From the NCBI GenBank assembly GCA_021442155.1, contig CM038220.1, positions 77,425,817 to 77,489,816 of the forward strand: DNA of 64,000 nt. The letters are read 5' to 3'. This document shows, piece after piece, positions 21,741 to 32,759 of this stretch; within the stretch, counting starts at the first letter, position 1, and the number at the start of each line of letters is the position of its first letter. Below the pieces are notes generated by a model. That model did no database searches. It was given only the letters and a program-made list of their open reading frames with translations, and was not told the origin of the DNA. Made by a program: the position numbers and the translations under genes. The stretch is from Cymbidium sinense. Taxonomy: Eukaryota; Streptophyta; Magnoliopsida; Asparagales; Orchidaceae.

Positions 21741-23001
21741 GGGCCATGGATAATTCAAACTATTGATGAGGAAAAGGAACGCTCGGATAAACCCGATCCT
21801 ATCTTTTCTACAAGAAGGGACCCTTCAAGATCCAACTTCGAACTCCTCAAGACAAGCTTCAAACTTTGCTATTATTGAGGTGAACTATACAAGCGAAGCT
21901 TTCGTCCATATCTCAAATGCCTTCCACCTTCGTAAGTCGACACGCTGCTAAAAGAGGTTCACTCGTGAATATGTGGGGAACACCTTGGAGGAAGAGCATT
22001 GGCCCTTAAAATCATGAGGCAAGGTTTTATTGGCCTACAATGAAACAAGACGCCTTGAGTTCACAAAGAAATGCAAGTTGTCAATTGCATTCTAACCTCC
22101 CTCACATGCCGCATGGAACTCTCATCCATTCAAAGCCCATGGCCCTTGCTCGTTGGGATTGATATCATGGGACCTTTTCCAAGACGGGGCAACAAAATTT
22201 ATCATTCTAGCCGTCAATTACTTCACAAATGGGTAGAGGCGAACCACTCGCTAAAATCACAGAGGCAAATACCAAACAATTTGTCCGAAAATATATAATA
22301 TGTCGATTGGTCTTCCCCGCAAAGATCATCACCGACAATGGAACTCAATTCTATCGAAAAGTCTTTACGCCCTTTTGCAAAGATCTTCACATTCACCGCG
22401 ATACCAGTAGCACATCCTCAAACTAATGGGCAAACCGAAGTTACCAATGGACCATACTCAAAGGACTAAAAACACGCCTTGAGAAGGTCGGGGCAATGGG
22501 TTGATGAGCCCCCAATGTTCTTTGGGCCTACCGCACCACGCCACGCACTCAACGGTGAGACACATAACTTGTGTTTTGGTACAAGCTATCATACGGTGGA
22601 TATCGGGTTCCAAGTCCAAGAGTCCGCTTTTGATCATGGAAGTAATGAAGAAAAACTCGGCAAAGACTAGACCTACTCCCAAACTCGATATGGCCCTACG
22701 GACCGCTCTATCACCAACGGTAGCTCGCCACTTCAACAAGAGTGAAACCTCGCCCCATATCTCGTTTGACTTGGTCCCGCTGAAGTCTCGAGGCCGCAGA
22801 AAAGGCCCTCGCAATAAACTCTCACCTCTCTGGGATGGTCCGTATGTGGTCATAGCTATGGTCAAGCCAGGAACGTTCAAGCTCAAGGACCCAGAAGGAA
22901 AAACTCTACCTCGAACTTGGAATACTAAGAATCTTCGAAAATATTATCGAACTTATCGCATAATTATGACTTTATCTCGTCTCATTTCATCCTCAGTATA
23001 A
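21740..23001 (+). pseudogene. T3 integrase region
   Basis: The zinc-binding part is at about 21,955-22,080 (LGGRALALKI, FYWPTMKQDALEFTKKC). Core words are GIDIMGPF (about 22,155, first Asp), KIITDNGTQFY (about 22,325, second Asp) and TEVTNG (about 22,435, the Glu). The C-terminal GPY/F-like region is the best preserved (22,690-22,960): RTALSPTVARHFN, LWDGPYVVIAMVKPGTFKLK and LRKYYRTY. The frames change several times, and the - strand frame at 22,458-22,886 is a shadow. Confidence 0.82.
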
Positions 23002-23179
23002 TCCAACCCACCTACTAGGATTAAAGCTTGTTGTTGCGCTTGTTGTTGTCATTTTCACTTAAAGCCTGACTGTCTTATGATTATATCATTGAACTAGTGA
23101 ATTCACTTTTGTTCTAACAAGATTTGCTTTTTCTTTACTTTTCCTCCCACTTGAGAAATATACAACTCATGTTACATCT

Positions 23180-24600
23180 AATTGGGACATGATCAATCCC
23201 AAGGGACTTGATCGGACCTCTTCCATACGGTTAACGCCATCGAGTCACACTCAGCAACAACCTTGGATAGGTCAAAGATCTCTCCACGCCGACTACACGA
23301 ACCAGTCACCGCCAACCCTTGTAGGTCATCGCCGCCGACTACTGCCGCCAAATTATCGCCGCAATCTCGCCGGCCACACCATCATCGCCATCCTCGCAAC
23401 TAGAGTGGCCCACCGCCGACTACCTCAGAGATTCAATTCAACCTCTTCCATACGGTTAACGCCATCGAGTAAAAACTCGACTAACAACCCGGAAAGGTCA
23501 AAACGCCCTCGTGAACTTCACGATTCTTCCATACGGGTTAATGTCATCGAGCAAAAGCTCGACAAACAACCCAGAAAGGTCAAAACGCCCTTGGTGGACT
23601 TCCCGATCTTTTCCATACGGCACGTCATCGATAAAATTCGACAAACAACCGGAAAAGGTCAAACGCCCTGGTGGACTTCCCCATCTTTCCATATGTTAAT
23701 GTCATCGAGCAAAGCTCGACAAACAACCTGAGGTCAAAACGCCCTTGACTTCTCGATCTTTCCAGTGTTAACGCTATCGAACACCGACAAATAAACCGGA
23801 TAGTCAAAACTTTGTAATTTACCACAGTTAACGCATCGGCAACACTCGACAAACAACCTGATGGTCAAAGATCTCCGGCCTCTACGCGCTGACCACCTCC
23901 GCCTTGCCGGATTACTGCCACCATCTTTTGCCGCTAACCATACTGATTCGTTACTGTCGCCGATATGCCATTATGCGCATCTCGCCGGCCACTCTCCCAT
24001 CGATTACATCGCCATTACCGCTCGACCTTACCGGCAATTTTCGCTTCATTCTTATCGCCGGTTATCGCTGACTCTGCTGCTGGAATCGCTAATTATCGCC
24101 AAGATTCATCGCCATTGTCGCCGCTTCATCTGCTAATTCGACGCCACCGCCGACTACTCGATTCAAACCTTTCCACACGAAGCCATCGGTAAAAACTCGA
24201 CTAACAACCCAAGAAAGGTCAAAACATCCGGACTCTCGCGATTCCATAATCAGCACGTCATCATCGGCAAAAGCTCGACAAACAACCCAAAAGGTCAAAC
24301 GCCCTGGTGGACTTCGCGATCTTCCATACCAGCACGTCATCGAGCAAAAGCTCGACAAAACAACCGGAAAGGTCAAAACGCCCTTGGTGGACTTCGCATC
24401 TTTCCATACGGTTAATGTCATCGAGCAAAGCTAAAACAACCCGAAAGGTCAAAACTCGTGGACTTCTCATATCTTCCACAAAGCAACGCCATGGTAACAC
24501 CGACGCAACGGATAGTCAAAACTTTGTACTATTTTATACGCCATCGCAACACTCGACAAACAACCTGATAGGTAAAGATCTCCGTCGACTACCGTCGCCA
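23180..24600 (+). repeat. Array of roughly 75-85-bp repeats in T3, each with a short hairpin
   Basis: At least ten imperfect units marked by CTTCCATACGGTTAACG, the hairpin TCGAGYAAAARCTCGA and ACAAACAACC..AAAGGTCAAAACGCCC. Hairpins start near 23,465, 23,547, 23,706, 24,184, 24,263 and 24,338. Unit family shared with T1 (430-1,078). GC-rich CGCCGCC/ATCGCC blocks interrupt it (about 23,290-23,400 and 23,880-24,150). The reading frames here are by-products. Confidence 0.82.
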
Positions 24601-24780
24601 CCCATTCTCACGGCCAAGCTGACCATCGCTGACCATTGCCGCTAACCATCATCTCCGCTGCTGACTATTGCTGACATCGCCAATTATCGCCGGCATCTTC
24701 GCCGTTACCACTATCGTTGCTTTATCTCGGACACTTTAAAGTCACATCGCTACCTGATCCATCATCGAGTATTTCATAAC
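24600..24780. repeat. GC-rich ATCGCCGAC block of T3
   Basis: Low-complexity sequence made of GCCGCTGACCATCG-like words, of the same character as 1,079-1,735 in T1. No gene seen. Confidence 0.55.
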
Positions 24781-25810
24781 CCTCGCTCGGTGACGCTTCT
24801 CCAACCCGGACGATCCGAAGAACCACGATTGGAAACCGGAACCACGACGCATCATGGGCCTTGACGCCTAACGACGCCCGACGCCGGTGGTAAACCAAAC
24901 CACGATGTATACCTGGCCTTGATCGCCTAATGACGCCGACGTGGTCTAACCGGAACTAATGACGATACCGGCTTGGCCTTTAACGACGGTCCGACGTGGC
25001 GAAACGAACCACGACGTACTGCGCCTTGATCGCTCAACCCGGACGGTCCGACGGGGCCGGTAAATCGGAACCACGACGATACCGTGGGCCTTTGACGCTT
25101 CACCGGACGGTCCGACGAGGTAAACCTCCACGACTGCGCGGTTTGACGCCTCTCGGACGGTGTGGCGAACCGGAACCACGACGTGACCGTGGCCTTGATC
25201 GCCTTCCTCCCGGACGGCCGACGTGGTCGGGAACCGGAACAATGACGATGCCGCGGGCCTTGATCGCCTCTAACCGACGGTCCACGGGTCGGAGAACCGG
25301 AACCACGACGATACCGGGCCTTGATCGCCTAACCCGGACGGTCCGACGTGGCAGAAACCCGGAACCACGACGATACCGGGCCTTGATCGCCTCCTAACCG
25401 GACCGACGGTCAGAACGGAACCACGACGATACCGTGGCCTTGATCGCCTCTAACCCGGACGGTCCGACGCGGGTGAACCGGAACCACGACGATGCGCGGG
25501 CCTGATCGCACCTGACGGTCGACGGGAAAACCGAACCACGACGATACGTGGGCTGATCACCTCTAACCCGGACGCGACGTCGAAACCGGAACCACGACGA
25601 TGCACGGGCCTTGATCGCCTCTAACCGACGGTGACGCGGGTCGAACCGAACCACGACGATTACCGGCCTTGATCGCCTTCCTAACCCGGACCCGACGGTC
25701 GGAACCGGAACACGACGATATCGTGGGCTGATCGCCTTGATCGCTTCCTAACCCGACACCGACCTCTAAACCGGAACCACGACGTATGCACCGAACGCTT
25801 GACGCTTCCA
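24780..25810 (-). repeat. Array of roughly 60-70-bp repeats in T3 (90-bp family core)
   Basis: About 15 units built on AACCGGAACCACGACGATAC, GGGCCTTGATCGCCTC and CCCGGACGGTCCGACG. On the other strand the core GTCGGACCGTCCGGGTT plus GAGGCGATCAAGGCCC is homologous to the 90-bp unit of T2 (5,105-5,830), but the part with CTCGAAAGAGG is missing. Arg/Pro/Ser-rich open frames on both strands are artefacts. Confidence 0.82.
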
Positions 25811-26426
25811 AAGGACCTCACTCAAGAGAAAAGAGGGAGGGAAAGGTGTTTCTCCTTCATCCTGGGTATTTATAACCCCCCATATGGAAAAATTAAAACC
25901 CCTCAAAATGGTTCAAACGGCTCAAACCGCCCATTCTCTAACCCGTCAGGCTGCCATCCTGCAAGCCTACAGATATGGCAACAAGAACGCTGCTCATCGC
26001 TGCTACAGATTATGACGCGGCTCTCCACATTGACCCGGTCGTTTCACCGACGTCAAACAATCAGCTGGAATGGCTGACCAACTATACGCCGGAATGGCTG
26101 AGACCTGAATACCGAATGGCTCGGACGGTTCAGAACTGACGCATGCGATGGCCAGCGGCTTCACGGGCGTAATCCCACCCATGCTGCTCATAAGACCGGC
26201 AATCCGTACCGCCATCACCACCGACCGCTCCATAATGATGCCACGCTGCGCTCGACGGTCTATCCGCAATATGCGCTCATACACTGGCCAGCTACGCCAT
26301 CTCTCATCAAGGCCATAACAATGACGCCGAACCTATTTTCACGGTCTAAACGCTCAAAAACTTCCAATTATTATTTTGGTATATATATATTTTGGATGAT
26401 TTTAATGTCATCCAAAAAATAGCAAC
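25811..26426 (+). other. T3 3' interior and polypurine tract
   Basis: GC-mixed sequence without a recognisable gene (the frames at 25,799-26,077 and 26,003-26,284 have no known features), then AT-rich sequence ending CATCCAAAAAATAGCAAC next to the LTR at 26,427, the likely polypurine tract. Equivalent to T1 1,991-2,682. Confidence 0.55.
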
Positions 26427-27314
26427 TGATATGCTTTCAAAATACCACTAATAAAGCACAAATCTTGATGTAAAGCATATGATTTTGAGTCAAAACATCG
26501 AGATCAAGACTTAAAATATCATTAGAATCTTGGGACATCAATTAAATCCCAAAATATGAAGTGTTTATAGTCAAATCGAAGGCTCGACGATGGATCTAAT
26601 GAGCCTAAGATCTCATAATTCGACTTCATTTGGGCATCCAAATGCTCAAAATACATCAAATGATCAAGGAGTCATCTGAGTCCGATCAGGGGAGTGGAAG
26701 GGCCTTACATGAATTTACTAGAATACCTCCTCCCATCTATAAATAGCCTCACCCCTCACATGGAGGGCCTAAGCTGCTGCTAAGTGAAGTGAAGCAAGTG
26801 AAGAAGAAGGAAGTAAAGCAAGTGAAGAAGAATCAAGCAAGTGAAGAAGAACAAGAACCCGAGCAAGGAAGAAGAAGAAGAGTCTCAAGTGAAGAAGAAG
26901 GAAGCTAAAGCAAGGAAGAAGGCAAGGAAGAAGAGGAAGAGTCCCATCGAGGAAGAAGAGGAAAAGTGAAGTGGGAGGAAGAGAAAGCTCTAAAGCTTGA
27001 AGATCCCAGCAAGATCGACCACCGCCGGCCATCGCTAATTATACTGATTTCACCGTATTACCCAAAGATCTCCAACATCGAACTATTATAAACATCGACA
27101 TAATACCGTTGTCCTCAAATAATTCGAATCTTATCGGAAGATTTTGTACTCAAAAGGATACATAGTAGAATCTTTTTATCTAGCTTTTTTTTTCCCTCTT
27201 TCGAGGTTTTCACGTTAAAAATTGAGTGTCTCATGGCTCTTAATTACCTATGTGTGTCGACTAATCAACAAGGCTAAGGTATATTTTACTCTACAATCTT
27301 TTTCAAGACAACAA
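26427..27314 (+). repeat. T3 3' LTR
   Basis: Starts TGATATGCTTTCAAAATACC and matches 17,005-17,861, including TATA (26,738-26,746) and the GA-rich leader. It ends at CAAGACAAC, where the target AATTT follows. The end is ambiguous by one base. Confidence 0.88.
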
Positions 27315-27429
27315 TTTAAATTTATTTAAAATCTTTAAATTAACCTCCTATAAAACTTCCTTAAGGAAATGGTAATCTTTCCTATCTTCCTCCTTTCTCC
27401 AAAGAAAAGGTTCCATTTTCTTTATTATG

Positions 27430-29140
27430 ACCTTCTAAAAAAATTTCTCTTATCTTTAAATTGTAAGATTCTCACATAAGAGAATTCCGTTGTGTTATTA
27501 ATTAGACAAAAATCAAATGTAGATGTTATTTATCAATTTAATTTTTTTGATAAGTTAATCCCACTAAAAATTATTTCATAAATCAGAATATGTTGTATGA
27601 GCCTTATATAAGCACAAAACCATTATAGATTACAAGATCTAAATGGGGTGTATAGGTTTAAATGATCGTTTAAAAGAACCAAATTTTTAAATTACGGTTT
27701 TAAATTTTTTATTTATTTTGATTTAATTTTAGAATTTCTTTTATTATGGATTGATTTAAAAATTTGTAATATTAAAAAAAATATTTAAGAATCTAATTTA
27801 TAGTGAGGGAGACTCGAGGAATCTTCAATCGTTTCGTATTGTGTGCAAAAAAAAAATCGATTAGTGACCTAAAAAGGGCAATCATTCAAGCAAATGGCGA
27901 AATTTATGGTATTTTTATCTAGTGTCTTCCACTTTTTTATTCACAATCAACGAAGGACGGAGAGCCGATTGATTCGCTTCAATTATCTTTCCGCCATTTC
28001 TTATAAGCCGTTGTTTTGCTTCTCATGCGGAAGCTTGTGGTCAAGGACTAGGACAAATTGTCAACGTAGGGAGAGCGATAGATTTATTTATTTATTTCAA
28101 GGGATGATGGTCGCTTGTAGCTTTCCTTGTTGGTAAGGATTTTTTGATGGAAGAAGTTTGATTTTATCCATACCGTATATCTTTCGTTCTCATTATGTTC
28201 TTGAAAGCTTGAACTTCGAGCAAGTGGTTGGGATATCACGCAAATGTGTACCGTTAATCGAATTTTGCTTTCATTGGTTTGAGGAAAGAGCAGATACTGC
28301 TTCGCCGATTAAAAGAGGTCTATCTATTTTCTCGGGTGTCCTGTCTTGGCCCCGGCTAAATAATTTCTCGGAGGCTTTTTTCCTAAATTTTTCTTCCGAG
28401 GAGCCCTAATAATTTATAGTGTTGCTCAAAACGGAATAAAGAACTTTATGATTTACCGGTGACGAGCATCATTTTTCATAGTAGGACCGTGAATGGTCGC
28501 TTGGAGGTTCATTACAACTGTCATATGAATTAGGTGTTGTCAATAACCATGCATGGTCTAAACCATAGAAGGTACCGCTACTTTCATGGAGTTCCTTTAT
28601 TTGTGCCGCTTGTCTGAAGTTAAATGTGGTTCTCGTCTAGGGCATAAAATGAAGGGTCGATGATTTTTCATGCATTTCACTATCTTCATTCTCCTTGGTA
28701 GTCTTCTTCTTATTTCTCTTTTTCCCTTGTTTATCTCTCCAAAGATTCTTTGATCGTGTATTTTACCTGCCGGTGTGGATACATGCTCTTCCTTCATACA
28801 TTTAATTATACCGGAAAACTAAAGTTTTTAGTTACATAAAAGACTAATTAATAGTTTAATGATAGGATGTTCTTCAACCTATGAAAATTCAAATGACTCT
28901 AAGTCTGTTTCAAATGAAAGCATATCTCAGATTAAAACATGCGCCATCATAATTTACTTTAATCACCAAAATTTAGGTTTTAATTATTTTCGGTTTTAAA
29001 ACCAAAAACCAACTTTTTTTGGATTGGATTGGTTCGATTATATTAAATTTTATACGGATTGATTTTCGGATTATGAATTTCAAACCAACGGATTAGCAAA
29101 TTAAAACCGATCCGCCCAATCCGATCAATGCACACCCCTA
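27430..29140. mobile_element. Additional insertion in the OG 5' LTR, hAT-like end visible
   Basis: Between shared OG LTR landmarks (CTTTCTCCAAAGAAA and CCAATTTTCAC) the 5' LTR is about 1.3 kb longer than the 3' LTR. The extra DNA ends TGCACACCCCTA (29,129-29,140), the same terminus as the hAT-type element at 29,752-30,421. A related but mutated start, TGGGGTGTATAGG, lies at about 27,644. No matching target duplication was found. An 80-codon frame at 27,894-28,136 and an 83-codon frame at 28,158-28,409 are of unknown origin. Confidence 0.5.
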
Positions 29141-29464
29141 CGAAACGCGACCGGCCATCCATCCCATCGCCAAGCCATTCGGGCTGTGTACTCGCAAGTC
29201 GCTGCCCGCAAATAATCGCGCCGATGTTTTTTGCACTGCTGCTGCCGACTTCGCCGACGCGCTCCACCAGATACAGACGATCGCTCAGCCTCCCACAAGC
29301 TTAGGCCTTTTCTCATGCCGATAACCTTCCAATTTTCACCAATAAATCAAGGAAGAACATCATCAAGAGGCAAATTCTTCTTTCGATTTCTGGCATCGCA
29401 TTCCTCGCATTACCTCCTCAAATTTGCCTCGCCACAGCCAGGGAAGCAACACCGTCAAGAGACA

Positions 29465-29751
29465 TGTTCTTCTCTTAGGATACCAACCTTATTTCAAGAG
29501 ACAATGCAAAAGAGTCAGAACATGTGTGATATGTGAATAAGGGTGTGCATTATTTGGTTTTAACCAAAAAATCAAACTGAACCAAAGTTTTTGAGTAATT
29601 TAGTTCGGTTTTGAACTTAGTAATTTGGATTTTGGTTTTAATTAATAAAAACTTCGGTTCTTCTCTTGGTTTTCGGCATAAACCAACCTTATTCCCTTAT
29701 CGAGCATTACAGTGCACCAAAAAATGAGTCAGAATATGTGTGATCTATGAA
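29465..29751 (+). repeat. 213-bp direct duplication of LTR plus transposon end
   Basis: AAGGGTGTGCATTATTTGG at 29,539 and AGGGGTGTGCATTATTTAG at 29,753 begin two copies of the hAT-type element's first ~110-130 bp. The left copy runs into OG LTR sequence again (GGTTCTTCTCTTGG, then ATGAGTCAGAATATGTG). The repeated unit is thus LTR plus the element's 5' end, duplicated after insertion. Confidence 0.7.
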
Positions 29752-30421
29752 TAGGGGTGTGCATTATTTAGTTTTAACCAAAAAAACCAAACCGAACCAA
29801 AGTTTTTGAGTAATTTGGTTCGGTTTTGAACTTAGTAATTTGGATTTTGGTTTTAATTAATGAAAACTTAGATTTTTGGTTTTTGGATCGGTTTGCTAAA
29901 TAAAATTTTGGATGGAACCAAATAAACCAAGTAATTATATGTAATACAATATTATTAATTTATGTATAATAGTCTTATTTATTATACATTTATTTTTATT
30001 TATTTTTGAATACTTGGTATGTGCTTTTTTGTTAGACCATTATCCAATTTTTTAAAATATTTTGGTCTCATAATATAGTAATATAGTTTCATCAACTTCT
30101 AAGTTCAAAACATCATTCAGGTAAATAAAAATTAGTTTTAAATATTTTTTAGCACATGAAATAGTTAATTGCATTTTTGATTATATTTATATTATTTTGC
30201 TTATTGCTTGTTCATTATACAATAAAAAATTATTCAAATAATTTTAAATATATAACTTCGTTTATCCAAAACCAAACCAAAATAATCAACCAAATTATTT
30301 GGTTTGTTTGGTTTTGCATTTTATTTGGTCGGTTTGGTTCAATATTTTTAGTAATCCAAAACCAATCGGTTTTAAAAATTTATCATCCAATCCATCCAAA
30401 TCAACCAAAGACACACCCCTA
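29752..30421. mobile_element. Non-autonomous hAT-type element with 8-bp target duplication
   Basis: 670 bp, termini TAGGGGTGTG (29,752) and CACACCCCTA (to 30,421). It is flanked by TCTATGAA (29,744-29,751) and TCTGTGAA (30,422-30,429), an 8-bp duplication with one difference. The OG 3' LTR carries a single TCTGTGAA at 51,579-51,586 with no insertion. The interior is rich in GGTTTTGGTT/AACCAAACC words and lacks a transposase, so mobility would have depended on an hAT transposase in trans. TIR style and 8-bp duplication are hAT hallmarks. Confidence 0.85.
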
Positions 30422-32739
30422 TCTGTGAATGTGGATATATATATAAACATGCTTGTGTTTCTTTGTAGGTTTGAAGGCCTCGTCATGCTCAAGAGGGTGC
30501 GACAAGATGAAAACTCGATTGTGGTGTCGCAAAACACCGCTCGCTACGCTCAAGAGGGCGTACCGAGTAAGCCAACATCCGTTAGATGTTGGTCCCCTAG
30601 ACAAAATGCTGCTGAAATTTTGTCTAATTTTTAGACTTAGAAAAAGGAGGGGTGAATATATATTACATTTGTCTTCTTTCAGGTTTGAAGGTCTCATCGC
30701 TGCCGATGAGATAAACACGTGGTGTCACAAGACACCGCTATGCTCAAGAGGGCATACCGGTAAGCCAAAAATACTCGATGCACAGACACGGGATGATGGA
30801 GGTAGAAATTTAGACTAAAATTTCAAGACTTAAACAAATTCAAATGAAAATTACCTAAACTTAAGTCAAACAAAGGAATATATGATAAATATGAAGATAA
30901 ATGTTAAATCAAAGAGAAATATGTGATAGCACTTAAAGAAAGTTTTGGAAAGAATAGAACGCTCATTTAAAATGCAAGTAAAAAGCATTCTATATGGCTT
31001 AAATTGAAGTAATGAGTAAGTTCTCTTTTCTTGTAGATTCATCAAAATTAAATAAGCCTTAATTGAAACTTGGAGAGACTAATACTAGACTCATAATAAA
31101 CTTACAATAAACTTAAAGTCTAAAGATAAATCCAAATTGGGTTTAATAACTCTTATACGAATATGGAGGTAATTACTATGCTAGCTAATAAGCATGAGTA
31201 GGGCTAAAGCAATAAATACTGAAATCGGCATAACTTATCAAAAGTGATATAGATTGAACATAATCAAATTGGGAGAATTATAAAAATTCAATAAGTAAAC
31301 TAAGTGCAAGTAAGGATTTAAACTATAATCTAAATCAAAATGTCTTCTTCGCCACCGGATCTACAATTCTTTGTACAAGTAGACAGGATGCGACACTAAA
31401 CTAAATGCTACACGAATGAAGGAGCTTTTCTTCAATACAAAAATTAAGAAACTTCATTCTAATTATGATTTTCAAAATCAATAATTTCATTAATTAGATG
31501 AAATTAGCTAAGCTATAAACACCTACATGTGCTCAGACATAGAGAATTCAAATGCAAATTTTATTGTCTGAAAAGGTTGCACAGGCTAAGTTGGAATTAA
31601 ATAAAAATCTGAAATCAATCTCATAATTTAGAAATAAACACTACATAAAGTCTTAAATACACCCGCATGGGCCCTGACACTATGTTGAATGCTTAAATTG
31701 TGTGTCCAGGATGTCTGTTGCTTCAATTTAGTCTTAGACTGGGTCCGTTAAAACAAAACCTATAATAAGAGTTTCAAATTAGTGAAATATCTGAGAAACT
31801 AATTTTTTTGGGTGATAGTAGATCTAATCCTTTGTTAGCAGCTAAATAGAGTTGATAGGATCTAAAGCCCTTAAACATATTCAAATTAATTAATTTTTCA
31901 AATCAAATTAAATAGCAATCTGAAACTGATTAAATGAAACTCTATCATTAAAAACATAAATTAAACTCAATTCATTCACCTTCTACAACTATTTATTGGG
32001 GGTGATAAATTAAGAAAACTCTAGCTCAGGAGTCAAATCAATTATTCTATTATATTCACTCAATCTTGCCACAAAGATGTGGTTTGGCCAGGCTCCACAG
32101 ATGAAGTAATTATGACGAGTCCTCGATGGTTTGGCCAACTCCATTATATTATGATCATGATTGCAGTATGCTCCAATGGCTCTACCCTTTGAGTTGAATC
32201 ATAGGGTATACTTGATAGGGCAAAGCTCTATCGCCTAAGACTTAAGACATCTCCTGACAAACACCACCCCGTGTCTATAAAGGATTTCTTGACGACATAA
32301 CCCATGTGTTGCTTATGATGATCCTCAGTTGGGTCACCTCCTCACTAAGTAAAGGACCGCAACTAATGATGGAACCATGGGATCTAGACGCCATCATTCC
32401 CCAACCATCGGTTTTAAATGATGAATTTCATAATTTTAAATTCTGATACTCCAGATTCTACTCCTATACGCTACGCATTTAGTGATCAAACGACTAGCCT
32501 TAATCGAAAGTTCTCTCTCACTTATTGAGATGGGTAATTAATTATAGAGGCTTGCGTCTATAGGAAATCTAGAACCAGATATAAAGTTCTCACCAAATGA
32601 GGGCAAAATCTCAAGGTAGTGTCTTATCTACTATTCCATCTGCCTTCTGAAAATTACACCGACACTTCAAATCACACTCTCTTCAATTCAATTTCATATT
32701 GTCGAGAGGTCGGTGGCAAATTTTTGGAACCCACAAATT

Positions 32740-32757
32740 TTTGGTGACTCCACTGGG
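32740..32757 (+). other. OG primer-binding site
   Basis: TTTGGTGACTCCACTGGG four bases after the LTR terminus CA (32,735). TTTGGCGACTCCACTGGGG-type sites follow the LTR in many plant Tat/Ogre-like elements. The tRNA was not worked out. Confidence 0.75.
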
Positions 32758-32759
32758 TA

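Larger units (their letters stand above)
17005..27314 (+). mobile_element. T3: Tat-type Ty3/gypsy element nested in the OG 5' LTR
   Basis: LTRs at 17,005-17,861 and 26,427-27,314 enclose, on the + strand, a primer site, gag, protease, RT, RNase H pair, integrase and about 2.6 kb of tandem arrays. AATTT precedes the 5' LTR (17,000-17,004) and follows the 3' LTR (27,315-27,319). The uninterrupted OG 3' LTR has a single AATTT in the matching context (about 50,562), so it preserves the empty site. T3 is therefore younger than OG. It is nonetheless riddled with small deletions, including loss of the RT catalytic box. Confidence 0.9.

Noticed and set aside
24946..25811. Arg/Pro-rich proteins on both strands
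   Set aside because: They are translations of the 60-70-bp tandem array in T3. Frames change with unit-length changes.
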